Made by a program: the position numbers and the translations under genes. A stretch of DNA of 64,000 bases from Symsagittifera roscoffensis (taxonomy: Eukaryota; Xenacoelomorpha; Acoela; Convolutidae). The stretch covers positions 44,496,101 to 44,560,100 of the forward strand of contig NC_087063.1 in NCBI RefSeq assembly GCF_963678635.1, written 5' to 3'. Shown one piece after another: positions 1 to 11,605 of the stretch (within the stretch, counting starts at the first letter, position 1; each line of letters starts with the position of its first letter). Below the pieces are notes generated by a model, which saw nothing but the letters and a program-made list of their open reading frames with translations, had not been told where the DNA came from and did no database searches.

Positions 1-1110
1 TGTATGTATGTATGTATGTATGTATGTATGTATGTATGTATGTATGTATGTATGTATGTATGTATGTATGTATGTATGTATGTATGTATGTATGTATGTA
101 TGTATGTATGTATGTATGTATGTATGTATGTATGTATGTATGTATGTATGTATGTATGTATGTATGTATGTATGTATGTATGTATGTATGTATGTATGTA
201 TGTATGTATGTATGTATGTATGTATGTATGTATGTATGTATGTATGTATGTATGTATGTATGTATGTATGTATGTATGTATGTATGTATGTATGTATGTA
301 TGTATGTATGTATGTATGTATGTATGTATGTATGTATGTATGTATGTATGTATGTATGTATGTATGTATGTATGTATGTATGTATGTATGTATGTATGTA
401 TGTATGTATGTATGTATGTATGTATGTATGTATGTATGTATGTATGTATGTATGTATGTATGTATGTATGTATGTATGTATGTATGTATGTATGTATGTA
501 TGTATGTATGTATGTATGTATGTATGTATGTATGTATGTATGTATGTATGTATGTATGTATGTATGTATGTATGTATGTATGTATGTATGTATGTATGTA
601 TGTATGTATGTATGTATGTATGTATGTATGTATGTATGTATGTATGTATGTATGTATGTATGTATGTATGTATGTATGTATGTATGTATGTATGTATGTA
701 TGTATGTATGTATGTATGTATGTATGTATGTATGTATGTATGTATGTATGTATGTATGTATGTATGTATGTATGTATGTATGTATGTATGTATGTATGTA
801 TGTATGTATGTATGTATGTATGTATGTATGTATGTATGTATGTATGTATGTATGTATGTATGTATGTATGTATGTATGTATGTATGTATGTATGTATGTA
901 TGTATGTATGTATGTATGTATGTATGTATGTATGTATGTATGTATGTATGTATGTATGTATGTATGTATGTATGTATGTATGTATGTATGTATGTATGAA
1001 TGTATGTATGTATGTATGTATGTATGTATGTATGTATGTATGTATGTATGACTGTCTGTATGTATGTATGTATGTATGTATGTATGTATGTATGTATGTA
1101 TGTATGTATG

Positions 1111-1144
<34 letters not shown>

Positions 1145-1522
1145 TGTATGTATGTATGTATGTATGTATGTCTGTATGTATGTATGTATGTATGTATGTA
1201 TGTATGTATGTATGTATGTATGTATGTATGTATGTATGTATGTATGTATGTATGTATGTATGTATGTATGTATGCATGTATGTATGTATGTATGTATGTA
1301 TGTATGTATGTATGTATGTATGTATGTATGTATGTATGTATGTATGTATGTATGTATGTATGTATGTATGTATGTATGTATGTATGTATGTATGTATGTA
1401 TGTATGTATGTATGTATGTATGTATTAATGTATGTATGTATGTATGTAGGTATGTATGTATGTATGTATGTATGTGTGTGTATATGTATGTGTGTATGTG
1501 TGTATGTATGTATGTATGTATG

Positions 1523-1553
<31 letters not shown>

Positions 1554-1735
1554 TTATGTATGTATGTATTTATGTATGTATGTATGTATGTATTATGTAT
1601 GTATAAATGTATGTATGTATCAATTTATGTATGTATGTAAGTATGTATGTATGTATGTATGTATGTATGTATATATGTAAGTATGTTTGTAGGTATGAAA
1701 GTATGTACGTATGTTTGTTTGTTTTTATGTGTTCG
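1..1735. repeat. (TGTA)n tetranucleotide microsatellite
   Basis: The first ~997 bases are an uninterrupted TGTA tandem repeat that runs off the left window edge. From about 998 to 1735 the array continues with scattered substitutions and small indels (for example ATGA at 997-1000 and TTAA near 1425), so it decays toward the right. The long open frames reading Met-Tyr-Val-Cys in three frames are artefacts of a 4-base repeat lacking a stop codon and are not genes. The pure block next to a degenerate edge suggests recent expansion from the left or internally. Confidence 0.98.
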
Positions 1736-1935
1736 TTTTAATTTGTTTCTTTTTATGTATGTGTAAATCTTCTTCTGTAAATAAGTATATTGGATAAAGT
1801 TTTATCCAAGCATGTACTAATTTTTACATGTTTTGATGTATGTATGTACGTAATAAATACGTATACATAAATAAGTACACAAGTGTATTTGTTCATTTAT
1901 ACATAAGTGTATATTTTCTCTTGTTTTACAAATGA
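1736..1935. other. AT-rich flank with short palindrome
   Basis: This is the transition from microsatellite to retroelement. It holds scattered TGTA remnants and a perfect palindrome at 1790-1809, with arms TTGGATAAA and TTTATCCAA around a GT spacer. No LTR terminus or gene can be recognised. It could be eroded 3' sequence of the neighbouring minus-strand retroelement, but no matching copy was found at the element's other side. Confidence 0.5.
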
Positions 1936-2202
1936 CTATATGAATGTATTTATGTTTATGTTTACATGTTTTGAAATATCTATTGGTTCTTGTACTATGT
2001 TTGGTTCACCTTGTGTATATGGTAGTCGTGCGGTGGGATTGGGGGGGGGGGTTAAAGGGACTTTGTTCAGATGTCGGTGTTGAGCCGAAATAATCTGAGG
2101 GTATACTTGAAGTGCTATGTTGTAAAAGGAGTGTGGGAGTTTCTGGCACTGTACTACTTGAAATTTCTGAGGTAGTTGGTGTTGGTGATTGGGGTATATC
2201 AA
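1936..2202 (-). pseudogene. Terminal ORF fragment, proline/glutamine-rich
   Basis: An 88-residue fragment continuing the low-complexity Pro/Gln/His composition of the preceding ORF, interrupted by a G11 homopolymer near 2041-2051 (C-run on the coding strand) that probably shifts the frame. No domain is recognised. It is the most 3' coding-like piece of the element before the AT-rich flank and microsatellite. Confidence 0.3.
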
Positions 2203-2295
2203 AATTAACTCTAAGGGTTTGAAAATTTCTATTTCTTCGTGGATGTATAATTTGTCTATTTATTTCAACTGTATTTTGATTTTGACTAATGTGTC

Positions 2296-2745
2296 TTACT
2301 CTATGTAAGTCTTGTGATAATGTGGGGTATAAATAATATGTTGGTTGCCCTGTCGCTGAACTGGTTCTAGTGGTTCGGATAAGCGAGCGTGTCGTTCTTC
2401 AAAAGTGTATGGCTTATCTTGAAAAGAAATTCGTGTAGATGTTTGGGGGTTTTGGGTAGTTGTGGGTATGGTTGGGTTTTCTTGGGATGATGTCGGTGAA
2501 GAATGATTTTGTGATTGTTGATTAGCAATTTTGGAAATGTGTCCGATTGATATTTTCTTGTGAGAAGATTTATGTTTTTTGTAAAATTCTTCGATGAAAA
2601 GAATTAAAAGGATTGTTGCTAAGGCGAATGTGACTATTGCCTTTTTTACACATTTGCACATTGTCATTAATAGGGATGATAAAAATGTGATGAATAATAC
2701 AAATATTAAAAAAATATCTGTTCTACTAAAAATTGTTCGTATCAT
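2296..2745 (-). pseudogene. Third-region ORF with membrane segments (env-like position)
   Basis: This 149-residue ORF has two strongly hydrophobic stretches at about residues 10-27 and 37-52 separated by a short Cys/Lys loop, then a hydrophilic Ser/Thr/Pro/Gln-rich tail. It lies downstream of integrase where env occurs in errantivirus-like Gypsy elements. There is no recognisable fusion peptide, furin site or envelope family signature, so the env reading is positional inference only. It could be an unrelated fragment. A further piece (1936-2202) follows. Confidence 0.4.
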
Positions 2746-3897
2746 TTAAATAGAGTTTGAATTATCGTACTTGTGAATATGGTCAATGATTTGGGAAAGT
2801 TGGAGATATATTTCAAATAGGGAGTAGAAAATTAAAAAATATATTGCAAAAAATTTTTAAAAGGATTATTAAAGCTTCAAAAGTATCAATAAAAAATACG
2901 AGCAAAAGTTTAAATAGAATGAAAAATTTAATGAAAAGATTTAAGATTGGAATTTTTAGGAAATCGGCTGTTTGAGAGAAAAGCATATAAGAAATGATTC
3001 GTTCGTCGAATATTTTTTGTTTTCTGGGGCGAGATTCAAGTGTGGTCGGATTAGTTATTGGTTTTTTGACAAGTGGGTTGAGTTTTGTGAAAAATTGTTG
3101 TAAGCTAATTTTATGGTGTTTGGGAGGTCTTCTTTGCTTTATTTTTATTTGTTGGGTGATCTGGGGTATTTTTGAAGTATTTGTACTTTAGGCCAAATGA
3201 TTATGGTCCTTTTTTACTTTAGGCTAATTTGCCATTCTTGGTTGGAGGGTTTTTGAGGTCTGAGTTGGGAAAAAATTGTTGATCTTTGCGTTATTAGATA
3301 GGGGAGGGTTGTAATAATATGGTGGTATTTATTTTAGTTGTCAAATTTTAACGAGTTGCTTATTTTTGACCTGGAGGTTGTAAAGTTATAGTTATAGATA
3401 TGCCTGGAGTTTAATATCTATCGGCTAGTAGGTTTGTGTTAGAGATATAGAAGGTGACGGAATTGAGTGAATCCTATTGGCTGAATTTGAACTAGAATTG
3501 TTGCGTATGTTTCAGCATGTTATCTTGAAAATATGAAAGTTCAAAATGATTTAGGGGTGTACAAATTATTAATTTTAAAATCAAAGTTTTTTTGAAATTA
3601 ACTTTCTTTAATATTTTAGAATGTGGAATGAATGTTTTGTAATTTTTACGTGTTTGATTTCTAAGTCGTCATGATTCTCGCTGTGTTCTGATTTTTCTAC
3701 TTGTTCTTGTGATAAAAATTTTTCTATCATTTTCCTGTTTTTTTTTTCTTTTTGAGGTATTTTTGGGTCTGGCGTTTTTGTATTGTTTTGAGTTGTGTTT
3801 TGTTTTTGATTTTGTTTATGATGATCGTTGTCCTGTACATGTGTTTCTTGTTCTGTATGTGTATGGTTTTGAATAACTTTTAAACCGGTAAAAAATT

Positions 3898-4120
3898 ATA
3901 ATTGAGTTAATTCGCGTAATGCGTATTCTTTTGGGTAGTAAGGTAATACATTGTTACGATGTTGTACAATTTCTTTTTTGGTTGAATCTGTGAGTTTATA
4001 CGTTACGTCAGTGGGTTTGGCAATTATTTGGTATGGTCCTTTTCGAAGTGCTTGTAGTTTTTTAGAGATTCCTTTTTGTGTATTGAAATTAGGTATTAAG
4101 ACAATTTTCCAATTTTCAAA
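3898..4120 (-). pseudogene. Integrase C-terminal GPY/F module
   Basis: Minus-strand translation is open here without an ATG. It contains LRKGPYQIIAKPTDVTYKL and, about 25 residues on, HRNNVLPYYPKE, matching the GPY/F module that ends integrase in many Ty3/Gypsy elements. It is out of frame with the core at 4228-4995. This confirms the Gypsy assignment and shows that pol extends to about 3.9 kb. Confidence 0.8.
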
Positions 4121-4227
4121 TCTGTGGCTGGCATAAAGCGTGAATTCATTTGGCTGTTAATGTTTTGCCTTTGTAACAATTTTTTTGTTACTTTTTGGTA
4201 AATTTTCTTGTGTTTTTTATCTCTTTT

Positions 4228-4995
4228 TTAAAACCGTTCGGTATGTGTTCCGGAGGCTAATTTAAAAATTTGTGGGTGATGAAAATGATCTTCATCATGT
4301 GTGTGTAAAAGTAGGATATAACAAATTGAATCTTTATTTGGTTGGCAATAACCTTGTGCATTTTTATGGGCATTTGCTGTAAACATAATTGGTGTTCGTG
4401 ACTTTTGATTAAAAACCATTTCATATGGTGACATTCCTAAATTTGTCGTGATTTGTGAATTATATGATATGGGAAATAATTTTACATCTGCTGACCATTC
4501 TGTGTATCGTGTATCATTTCCATTAGTGATACATCTGAGATATTCTTGTAATGAACGGTTCATACCTTCGACTAAACCGTTTGTCCAAGGTGCATGAGAT
4601 GTACGTGGTTTATGTTTGATGTTATATAAGTGGCATAGAGTGATGATTTCATTATTTATAAATTCTGTACCGTTGTCTGTAACTAAGATTTCGGGTAATC
4701 TGAATTTAGCTATCCAATGTTCGTAAAGTGTTGTGTAAGCATAATAAGCATTACAATGTGGTACTGGGTTGAGTGCTACATAATGTGTGAATGCATCAAC
4801 AATGACCATAATGTAGGAACTTCCTTCAGAGGATGGTGAAATTGGTCCTTTTGTATCGAATGAAATGCGATGGTTGAAATATAAACTTTGTCCTATAAAA
4901 TCTTGTTTATGTGCTATTTGTTTTTGATTTGGATAGTGTTTGTTAAATTGACATATTACAATCATTGCATAATCTTTTTCTCTAAATAGTTGCAT
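4228..4995 (-). pseudogene. Integrase catalytic core
   Basis: This 255-residue ORF matches the DDE integrase core. The first Asp lies in the strand DTKGPI near residue 48, with IMVIVDAFTHYV after it. The second lies in VTDNGTEF near 105, and Glu follows about 35 residues later in NGLVEGMNRSLQEY. This D,D35E spacing and the NG-x-x-E-x-x-N motif are standard for retroviral and Gypsy integrases. The N-terminal HHCC finger should be encoded at about 5000-5300 but is disrupted. This is the best-preserved domain of the element. Confidence 0.93.
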
Positions 4996-5542
4996 TTGGG
5001 AAATGAAAATTTTGTGTAAAGTTCGAGTATGTTTTTTACTGATCCTGAGTGTCCCTTTGTATTTTGTGTATAGGAAATGGTAAAAGCTATTAGTATCATA
5101 CTTAAAGGAAGACAGAAAACTTTAGAATGATTTAATTGATATTCTAAAAGATCTGTATTTTCATTAATTGTTGTATTTTAACTTTTCGGAAATATCGGAG
5201 GAGTGTTTTGTTTCCTAAAATTGTGGTATCAGCTTTTACGGGCTCAGTTTTGTATTTGTGCCATGATTTTAGTTGTCTAATTACTGGGTCGAGATTTTGA
5301 TATTGTTTTAAAAGTTCAAGTTAATTTTGTCTGTTGGGTGGAGAAAAATAATGTCAATTTCTAGTTTTGATAGGGGAATTGTGTCAAGTGGGTCATGGAG
5401 TTCAAAAACTTTATTTATTGTGTATTTTGAATCATTTGTTTGTGGTCCTGATAAATTTATTTTATCGGTCAAATTTTCTTTTTCAATTAGTGGAAAAAGG
5501 TCTTTTTTATGCGATTGTTGTTTTATTTTCTTTTGTTGAGTA

Positions 5543-5866
5543 TTATTTTTTATCCATTGTGAGTATTGGTTTAAAAGTAGATGTGCCTAATGAATCAACG
5601 TCATAGTGATTATTTTGGCAGTCTAAGTAGAGTGGAAAGTGTTGTAGATTATTTATTTGTGATTGATCAATGTCAGTTTTTACTGCGTATTTGCATTCTA
5701 ATCGGGGTGATGTTTCATCTTTTGCGAGATAGAATTTAATATTTTTTGGTATTTCAACTGTAGTTTTTCGTGTAAGTAATTCAGGTGGCGTATTTCGACT
5801 TAATGTATCTGGTAATGCAAGGTTTTTTCCTGCTGTCCAAACTAAATGTAAGTTTGGGAATTTCAT
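5543..5866 (-). pseudogene. RNase H C-terminal end and linker to integrase
   Basis: A 107-residue ORF starting with LHLVWTAGKNLALPDTLSRN, the conserved end of Ty3/Gypsy RNase H (usual pattern W-x-x-G-x-x-N-x-x-A-D-x-L-S-R), with the final catalytic Asp context preserved. The rest is linker before the integrase zinc-binding domain. It is separated from the first half of RNase H by stops between 5870 and 6067. Confidence 0.85.
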
Positions 5867-6067
5867 TACAAATAATTGAAATCTTTAATTTCTATGATTG
5901 GGGTGTGATTTTTGTGTGAAAAGAAATATAATTGGTTTATGATCTGTGAATAGAACTGCTGGGTGTTTTCATCCTAGTATCAGAAATTCATATTCTGTAA
6001 GTGTATAAATTATAGCTGTACATTCTCTCATTAGAGTAGAGAGTCGTAGCTCCGCTTGTGTGAATAA

Positions 6068-6349
6068 TCATGAAATGGCTGATGTAAGGTTCATTTTATT
6101 TGTTCTACTATGTGATTGTAGTAATGCTGCGCCGATGCCAAAATTTGAAGCATCGCACATTGCATAGAATGGTTGATTTGGATCTGGAATTGTGTTTGAA
6201 ATTTGTTCTGTCAAGAGTTTTTTAATTTCTTCAAAATGTGTTTGATGTTCAGTGGTCCATTCAAAATTATTTTGTTGTCTGAGGATGTTATACAAAGTTC
6301 TTAAGTATAATTGCATTTTGTAAAGATATTTACTTAAGAAATTCAACAT
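6068..6349 (-). pseudogene. RT connection and RNase H start
   Basis: This 93-residue ORF ends in a segment containing CDASNFGIGAALLQ, the hallmark first catalytic strand of Ty3/Gypsy RNase H (usual form TDAS-x-x-GIGAVL). Upstream helices match the RT-RNase H tether. The frame breaks shortly after, and the remaining RNase H sequence continues in other frames toward 5543. Confidence 0.85.
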
Positions 6350-6359
6350 TCCAAGGAAT

Positions 6360-7285
6360 TCTTGGATTTTCTTTTTATTTGTAGGTGGTTGAAGTTTTTG
6401 AATTGCATCAATGCGTGATTTTAATGGAGTGATAGTGTTTCGTTCAATATTTTGTCCTAAAAATTTAACGCGTTTGAAAAAAAATGTGATTTATCAGGGC
6501 CTACTTTCAGATTTTTGTTCTGAAGTGTTTTATGATATTGTTCCAAAACTGTAAACATTTCTTCTTTAGTTTGTGATTACATGAAAACATCATCTAAAGA
6601 TGTGATTGCACTTTTGTTGAGTATTAGTGGTCTAAAAATTTTACTCATAAAAGCTGAAAAAGCTACTAGTCCTATGGATATTCCATAGAATAATCGATTA
6701 AATTCATATTATTGATTTCCAATAACAAATTGTGTTAAACGTCGTGATTGTTCATCTAGTGGCCTTTGATTATAAGCACTATTCATATCTGCTGTCGTGA
6801 AATATTTACCATTTATCTTTGTTAAGATAACTTGTATGGGTTCAAAAGGCCAATTGCATTTTGATTCGTCGATTAGTGAATTGAGATATCTGGCGTCTAA
6901 AACTATCTGTAGTGATTCACCTTTTGCTAGGATGATAACAGGGTTGATGAAGGTATTACCTATTGGCTGTTATTCTTTATTTACTGGTGATATAATTTCG
7001 TATTGTTCTAAAATATCAAGTAATCTATTTACCTAGTCGTGTAAGTGAATCGGTACTTTACTTGCTCTTTTTTTTTTGAAAACTGCGTCAATTTTTAATG
7101 GGAGGTGTAGTGATGAACTAATTTTTCCAACGTCAAATTTTGATGTTGCGTAGACTGTTGAAAATTTTAACAGCTGTTTAGCTAATTTGTCAAATTCATC
7201 TTGTGTTGTTTGTGTTATTGTTGTGTTATTTGTGTCAGTGTTGAAAATTACACATTGTTAAAAATTTTTGTTGTTCTTTTGTGTA
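6360..7285 (-). pseudogene. Reverse transcriptase region, multiply frameshifted
   Basis: No long ORF survives, but minus-strand translation around 6570-6600 gives SLDDVFM, matching the RT catalytic Y/F-x-D-D box with the first residue changed, followed at once by a stop. Flanking pieces give the expected RT order upstream and the RNase H connection downstream. The position between protease and RNase H is exactly where RT must lie. The region is non-functional. Confidence 0.75.
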
Positions 7286-7290
7286 ATTTG

Positions 7291-8607
7291 TTATATTGAA
7301 TGTCGGTTTAAAATATGGTGTTTTTGTGAAATAATCTGTGTTTTTTTTTCATTACTTTTTATTTTATTTATGGATAATTCTTCGTCAAGGATTGTTGATT
7401 GGCAAATGTCTAATAATTGGAGTATATTATTAACTCGGTAGGCTACTGCATTTATAAGTGAAATTGTAGCATTTGTTTCACAATATCCTAAATGTCCTAA
7501 GGGTAATGTTATTTGATATGGTGTATTGATATATACGTGTAATGAAATCATATCGGAATTCGTATTTTTAAAGTATTTTATGGAAGAGATTGTAATTTTG
7601 AAAAATTTGTGAATGGGTTTAAATTCGAAATCTGACATGAAAATTTGTTGTTTATTTTGATTTTTGTTATACTGATGAACTTGTTTTATTGAGAAATTAT
7701 ATATATTTCCTGATAGTGGTTTCAGGTGTTTCCGTTCTAGATTATAAAAAGGGTAAATTTTGAGAAAAATGGTGGTTGTTTGTTTAATCTTTGGAAGAAT
7801 GTTAGGGCTGTATTTTTTTGTTTTTGTACATTTATCTTTGATATGGATCTTACTATTTAAGATGTTGATTGTTAGTATATATTTAGTTATAAATGGTATG
7901 CCAATAATGTTGTGTTTATTATCAGTAATATAGAATTTTTGTTTAAATGGCTTGTTCAAATTCTTGTTTTGTTCCATTGTTCTTGTGGGAACAAGGAATA
8001 ATTGGATTTTTCCATAATTTACTAATGTTGATTCTTGTGCTGTTGCTAATTTACTAGAGGTTTCAAGAGGTGTTAAGTTTGGATGCAATGTTTTAATTTC
8101 ATTCCATGTGGGAATATTAATTATATTTGACTCTGCTCTTGAGTCAATTAAAAAATCAATTTCAAGATCTGGTGGTTGAAATTCTTTGCTTCTTGGACTC
8201 TCTAAGAGAAATGGAATTGTCCAAACTTTTTCTCTTGGTTGTTCTTTTTGTATATTTTGATAAATATGTTTTGTGTTTGAGCATTGCGTTTCGTCTTTTT
8301 TATCAGGTTTAATTACCGTGTTAATTTCGTTTACTTCTTGTGTAGTTTGTGTATTATTATTAATGGGTCCAATGTAGTAATTATGAAGAAGTTCCAATTG
8401 ATTTTCATATACATGTGAAGTAAACGGTTGTTCGTATATGATAGGTTCATAGTCGTTTTCGACTGTTATCATATTTACAGAGATGGTATTATCTGTATCA
8501 CTTTCAGTATCCGTTGATTCACAATTAATGTGATTTAATTGTAGTTCATTACTTCCTGTGTCATCAATACCTAGGGGGTCTGAAGTTGTTTCTTCATTTG
8601 TTTGCAC
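7291..8607 (-). pseudogene. Retroelement aspartic protease region
   Basis: A 438-residue ORF, the longest in the element. Around residue 150 it carries FLIDSRAESNII, matching the retropepsin active-site pattern (hydrophobic-Asp-Ser/Thr-Gly-Ala) except that the glycine is arginine, a change expected to inactivate it. Downstream is a beta-rich segment typical of retropepsins. The ORF stops just before the RT region, which is in other frames. The N-terminal 140 residues are acidic linker. Family assignment is from this motif and from the neighbours. Confidence 0.8.
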
Positions 8608-9161
8608 TTGATTTGTGTGTCTTTGATGCTTTGGTGTGTTACTTCTGTATCGATGTTTTGAATCGGGGTAACGGTTATTATTCCTATGTGGTGACTGGGA
8701 ATAAGTTTTGTATCTATTATTGTAACTTGAGTTTCGATTTTGTGAATTATTTTGTGATCTGTTTTGATAGTTATCATTTGATCTGTGATAGTTCGATCTA
8801 TTATATGAATTGTACCTTGATCTGTTGTTTGGATAGTTTTGATTTCGGTTGTTCGAATAACTTCTATTTCTACTGTGTGAATAGTTTCTAATTCTGTTGC
8901 ATGATAAGTTTCGTGATCTATTATTGAAATAGGGTCTATTCCTTGGGTTTGAATGGGAACTGGATGCAGAAACAAATTCTGTTGTATTGGAATTCGATCG
9001 TGAATAGTTATTTTAGTTAATTTGGCTATTCGAACGGTTATATCTATTTTGTGAGAAATTTCGTGTATTTCCTCGTTCGGGTGATCTACCTCTATAACTG
9101 GAGTTATATGGTGATTGATTTCTTGAATAATTTGAATTACTTGAAAGTGGTTTTCCTGAAC

Positions 9162-9198
<37 letters not shown>

Positions 9199-9228
9199 TT
9201 TATTTGGTAGGTTTTGATCTTTTTTCAT
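8571..9228 (-). pseudogene. Gag-pol linker, low complexity
   Basis: Two overlapping open pieces (9013-9228 and 8571-8975) lie between knuckle and protease. The first is Ser/Arg/Asn-rich and includes an isoleucine/tyrosine run caused by a (TA)n microsatellite at about 9165-9195. The second is built from a degenerate Ile-Thr-His-Glu repeat that looks like a frameshifted version of the same low-complexity sequence. No domain is recognisable. The (TA)n expansion likely arose after the element died. Confidence 0.45.
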
Positions 9229-9271
9229 GTATTCATAGAATGACTTATTTGGTTCTTTGTGCTTTTGAGGT

Positions 9272-9523
9272 TTATTCTGACTGTCTTGTTGTTTTTTGTC
9301 TACATTCGGCGATACTGTGTCCGTCTCGTCGGCAATAATTACACAATTTTTTGAAATATTGTTTGCCTTTAAAGTTTGTGTTCCGTTCGTAGATGTTTAG
9401 TATTTCAGTAATTTTTTCAATCAGGTCTGTGTCTGATTCTTGTATGTTACTTATATGTGTAGTATTTGTTTCAATCCGATTAACATATTGTAGTTTTTGA
9501 TTTTCTGTTTCTTCGAGTTTCAT
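9272..9523 (-). pseudogene. Gag nucleocapsid fragment with CCHC zinc knuckle
   Basis: This 83-residue ORF contains CNYCRRDGHSIAEC, a perfect CX2CX4HX4C zinc knuckle, near its C-terminal third. Such knuckles bind retroelement RNA during packaging. The knuckle marks the end of gag and fixes the minus orientation of the element. The cysteines and histidine are all intact although the surrounding frame is broken. Confidence 0.85.
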
Positions 9524-9735
9524 TGTGATTTCTGCTTATTCTAGTTTATCTACCAATTTTATAAAATCTAAATCTGGTTCTCGAATTGAGAAAGGATGAG
9601 ATGCTCTCTTTTTTATTGCTATTTTCCTTAACTGAGGTGTTAAGGTCATCATTAAGATTTCTGTCATTTTTGTGTTTTTTTAATCATGTGTATTGAGTAA
9701 ATATGCTTGTCGAACTAGTGTTTCGATTCGAACTG

Positions 9736-9927
9736 CTAATTGTTTAATTGTTTCTTTTGGTAATCTGCGTATTTCGTTGCATAAAACTCTTTGATGTTGT
9801 TTGTTTCTTTCAGAATCAAACATTTTAAAAAATTCTCGTGTGAATCTTTTCCATCTGATTTTGTTTCTATGGGTAGTACTGAAAACCTTTTTTGGGCTGC
9901 GCCATCTAGTGTTGTTTGTATTAACAC
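9736..9927 (-). pseudogene. Gag capsid-like fragment
   Basis: A 63-residue fragment with helical, charged composition and an ending in lysine/glutamine-rich sequence. In Ty3/Gypsy gag proteins the capsid-like helical domain sits just upstream of the CCHC knuckle, as here. Stops on both sides separate it from the neighbouring gag ORFs. There is no independent motif evidence. Confidence 0.4.
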
Positions 9928-10017
9928 TGTGCGTCTATGTATCCAGTTTTGATGGAGTGGTGTATTAATTGGTTCGGGTCCTATATTTAAAATAAAATTT
10001 GCTGTTACTGCATTTAG

Positions 10018-10665
10018 CTAATCTTCTACAGAATATTTAGGGTCTGTTCCTGTGAATACCATTAAAGGTTTATTCGATGTTATTGACAATCCACTTATGA
10101 GGTATGGATTCATAGTCATCTGTAGTGATTCTGCGGCATTTGGCTTTTGTGAGAAGTTTGAAAGTTGATTTTTTGTTATTTCATATTGCTGAAGATAACA
10201 TGGAAGCGGTATTTCATTGTGCATTTGAGTCGATTGGTAAGAATGCATTGACATTGGGTTTTGTGGTTGTATGGGTTGAACAGATTGTGCGTTAAATGGG
10301 TTTTGTATATGTATTTGTTGTGGATTCTGTATATCTGTTGGATTCTGTTGGTAAATTTTCATACTTTGGGATGGTTGAGATTGTCGCGGTCTCTCTGTGC
10401 AATATTTTTTAGTATATGGTGCAAAAATATCTGGTTGATAATAATCATCATCAGATGATAAATAGTTTGTGTTATGTTGTGTATGTTTTTTTTTATTTTG
10501 CTGAAAAAATGGGTAATTTTCACTATAATCCTGTGGAGGGTGTGGATTATCTGGAAAATTTACTGAATTGGTCGATGTATTTGCGAGATTCCAATAATGA
10601 GAACATACGTGATTTAAATGTTGTGTATTTTTTTGGGGGGTTGATTTGTTTTGATTGGTGTACAT
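10018..10665 (-). pseudogene. Gag-region ORF, Gln/Asn/Pro-rich
   Basis: This 215-residue ORF is dominated by Gln, Asn, Pro and Tyr in short repeated phrases such as IQNPQQIHIQNP, a low-complexity region like those of gag linker segments. It ends at a stop directly before the next gag piece. No enzymatic motif is present. Assignment rests on position between the N-terminal gag ORFs and the zinc knuckle. The low complexity makes homology searching unreliable. Confidence 0.5.
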
Positions 10666-10917
10666 AATTATAATTGTGTTCTGCTAAAGTGTTTCTTGTG
10701 AACATTTTTCGTGTTTTTGACGGTTTTGTCATTGGTCTATACGTCTGATAGTCCATATGTGAATATTTTGGAGCAACCGAAGGTTTAACGGTCGATTGTA
10801 AGGTTACCTGTGTTAGTGATGTATTTGTATTTTTTGGTGTTGTCAGATTTGGGTGTATTGGTGAAATACTTTGTTGTGTAGTTGTTACACTTGTTTGGAG
10901 TGTGATGGTGATGGTGA

Positions 10918-11442
10918 TTACACTTGTTTGGAGTGTGATTCATTTATGAAGTGTGATGGTGTTTGAATGTCTTGCTGTGTAAGATTTCTGGTTCCATTGA
11001 GTTTTTCATTAGGTATGACTGTTGAATTTAAGCTATTATTTCGTGTATCAGGTAAAAATGTATTGTAACTTAATGGTGTTGCGTCAATCGTTAATGGTAT
11101 TACTTTTACATAATCTCTGTGAAAAGATATTGTACTTATTGCTTGACTTGAGATAGCTTGTGGGATATTTATAAATGCTTGATGAGACCATTCAGGGTCC
11201 CAAACGTAATCTGATTGTTCTGCAATGACAGTGTCGTCATTGGTACTTTGAGGTGTAAAATTTTTTCTAGCTTGTGCAATTAAATCTAAATTGTGGGTAA
11301 AATAATCTATTGTAAACCATGCTAAAATTTTTTGTAAATCATGTTTAGTGTTTTGTGAGACACCGTTATTGGTGAAGTTTTCACGGATTATATTTAAAAA
11401 TGTTGAAAATACGGTGATTTCGTTTCTTACTTTTTTGTATGT
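10918..11442 (-). pseudogene. Gag-region open frame without ATG
   Basis: About 174 codons are open on the minus strand with no start codon, ending at a TAA (10918-10920). The composition (tryptophan/aromatic-rich helices, then an Asn/Ser/Thr-rich tail) is like a retrotransposon structural protein. It lies between the first ORF and the larger Gln/Pro-rich gag ORF and is probably a frameshifted middle part of the same polyprotein. The right half overlaps a small direct repeat (ACACTTGTTTGGAGTGTGAT at about 10887-10906 and 10919-10938) that may have caused the frame loss. Confidence 0.5.
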
Positions 11443-11605
11443 TTAGATGTTTGGGTTGGTGATGTGCTTTGAACTTCTGTTTTTTTTAGTATAGATATAC
11501 AACTATAAATTATTGCAAAAATTTTGTTGGTGAATATTGAGTTTGCTCTTTGTGAATTATGATATTGTATGCTTTTGATATATTCTATGAAAACTTTTGA
11601 AAATT

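Noticed and set aside
4-1680. Long Met-Tyr-Val-Cys repeat ORFs
   Set aside because: A 4-base repeat without stop codons is open in three frames; no start context, no composition shift, no splicing signals.
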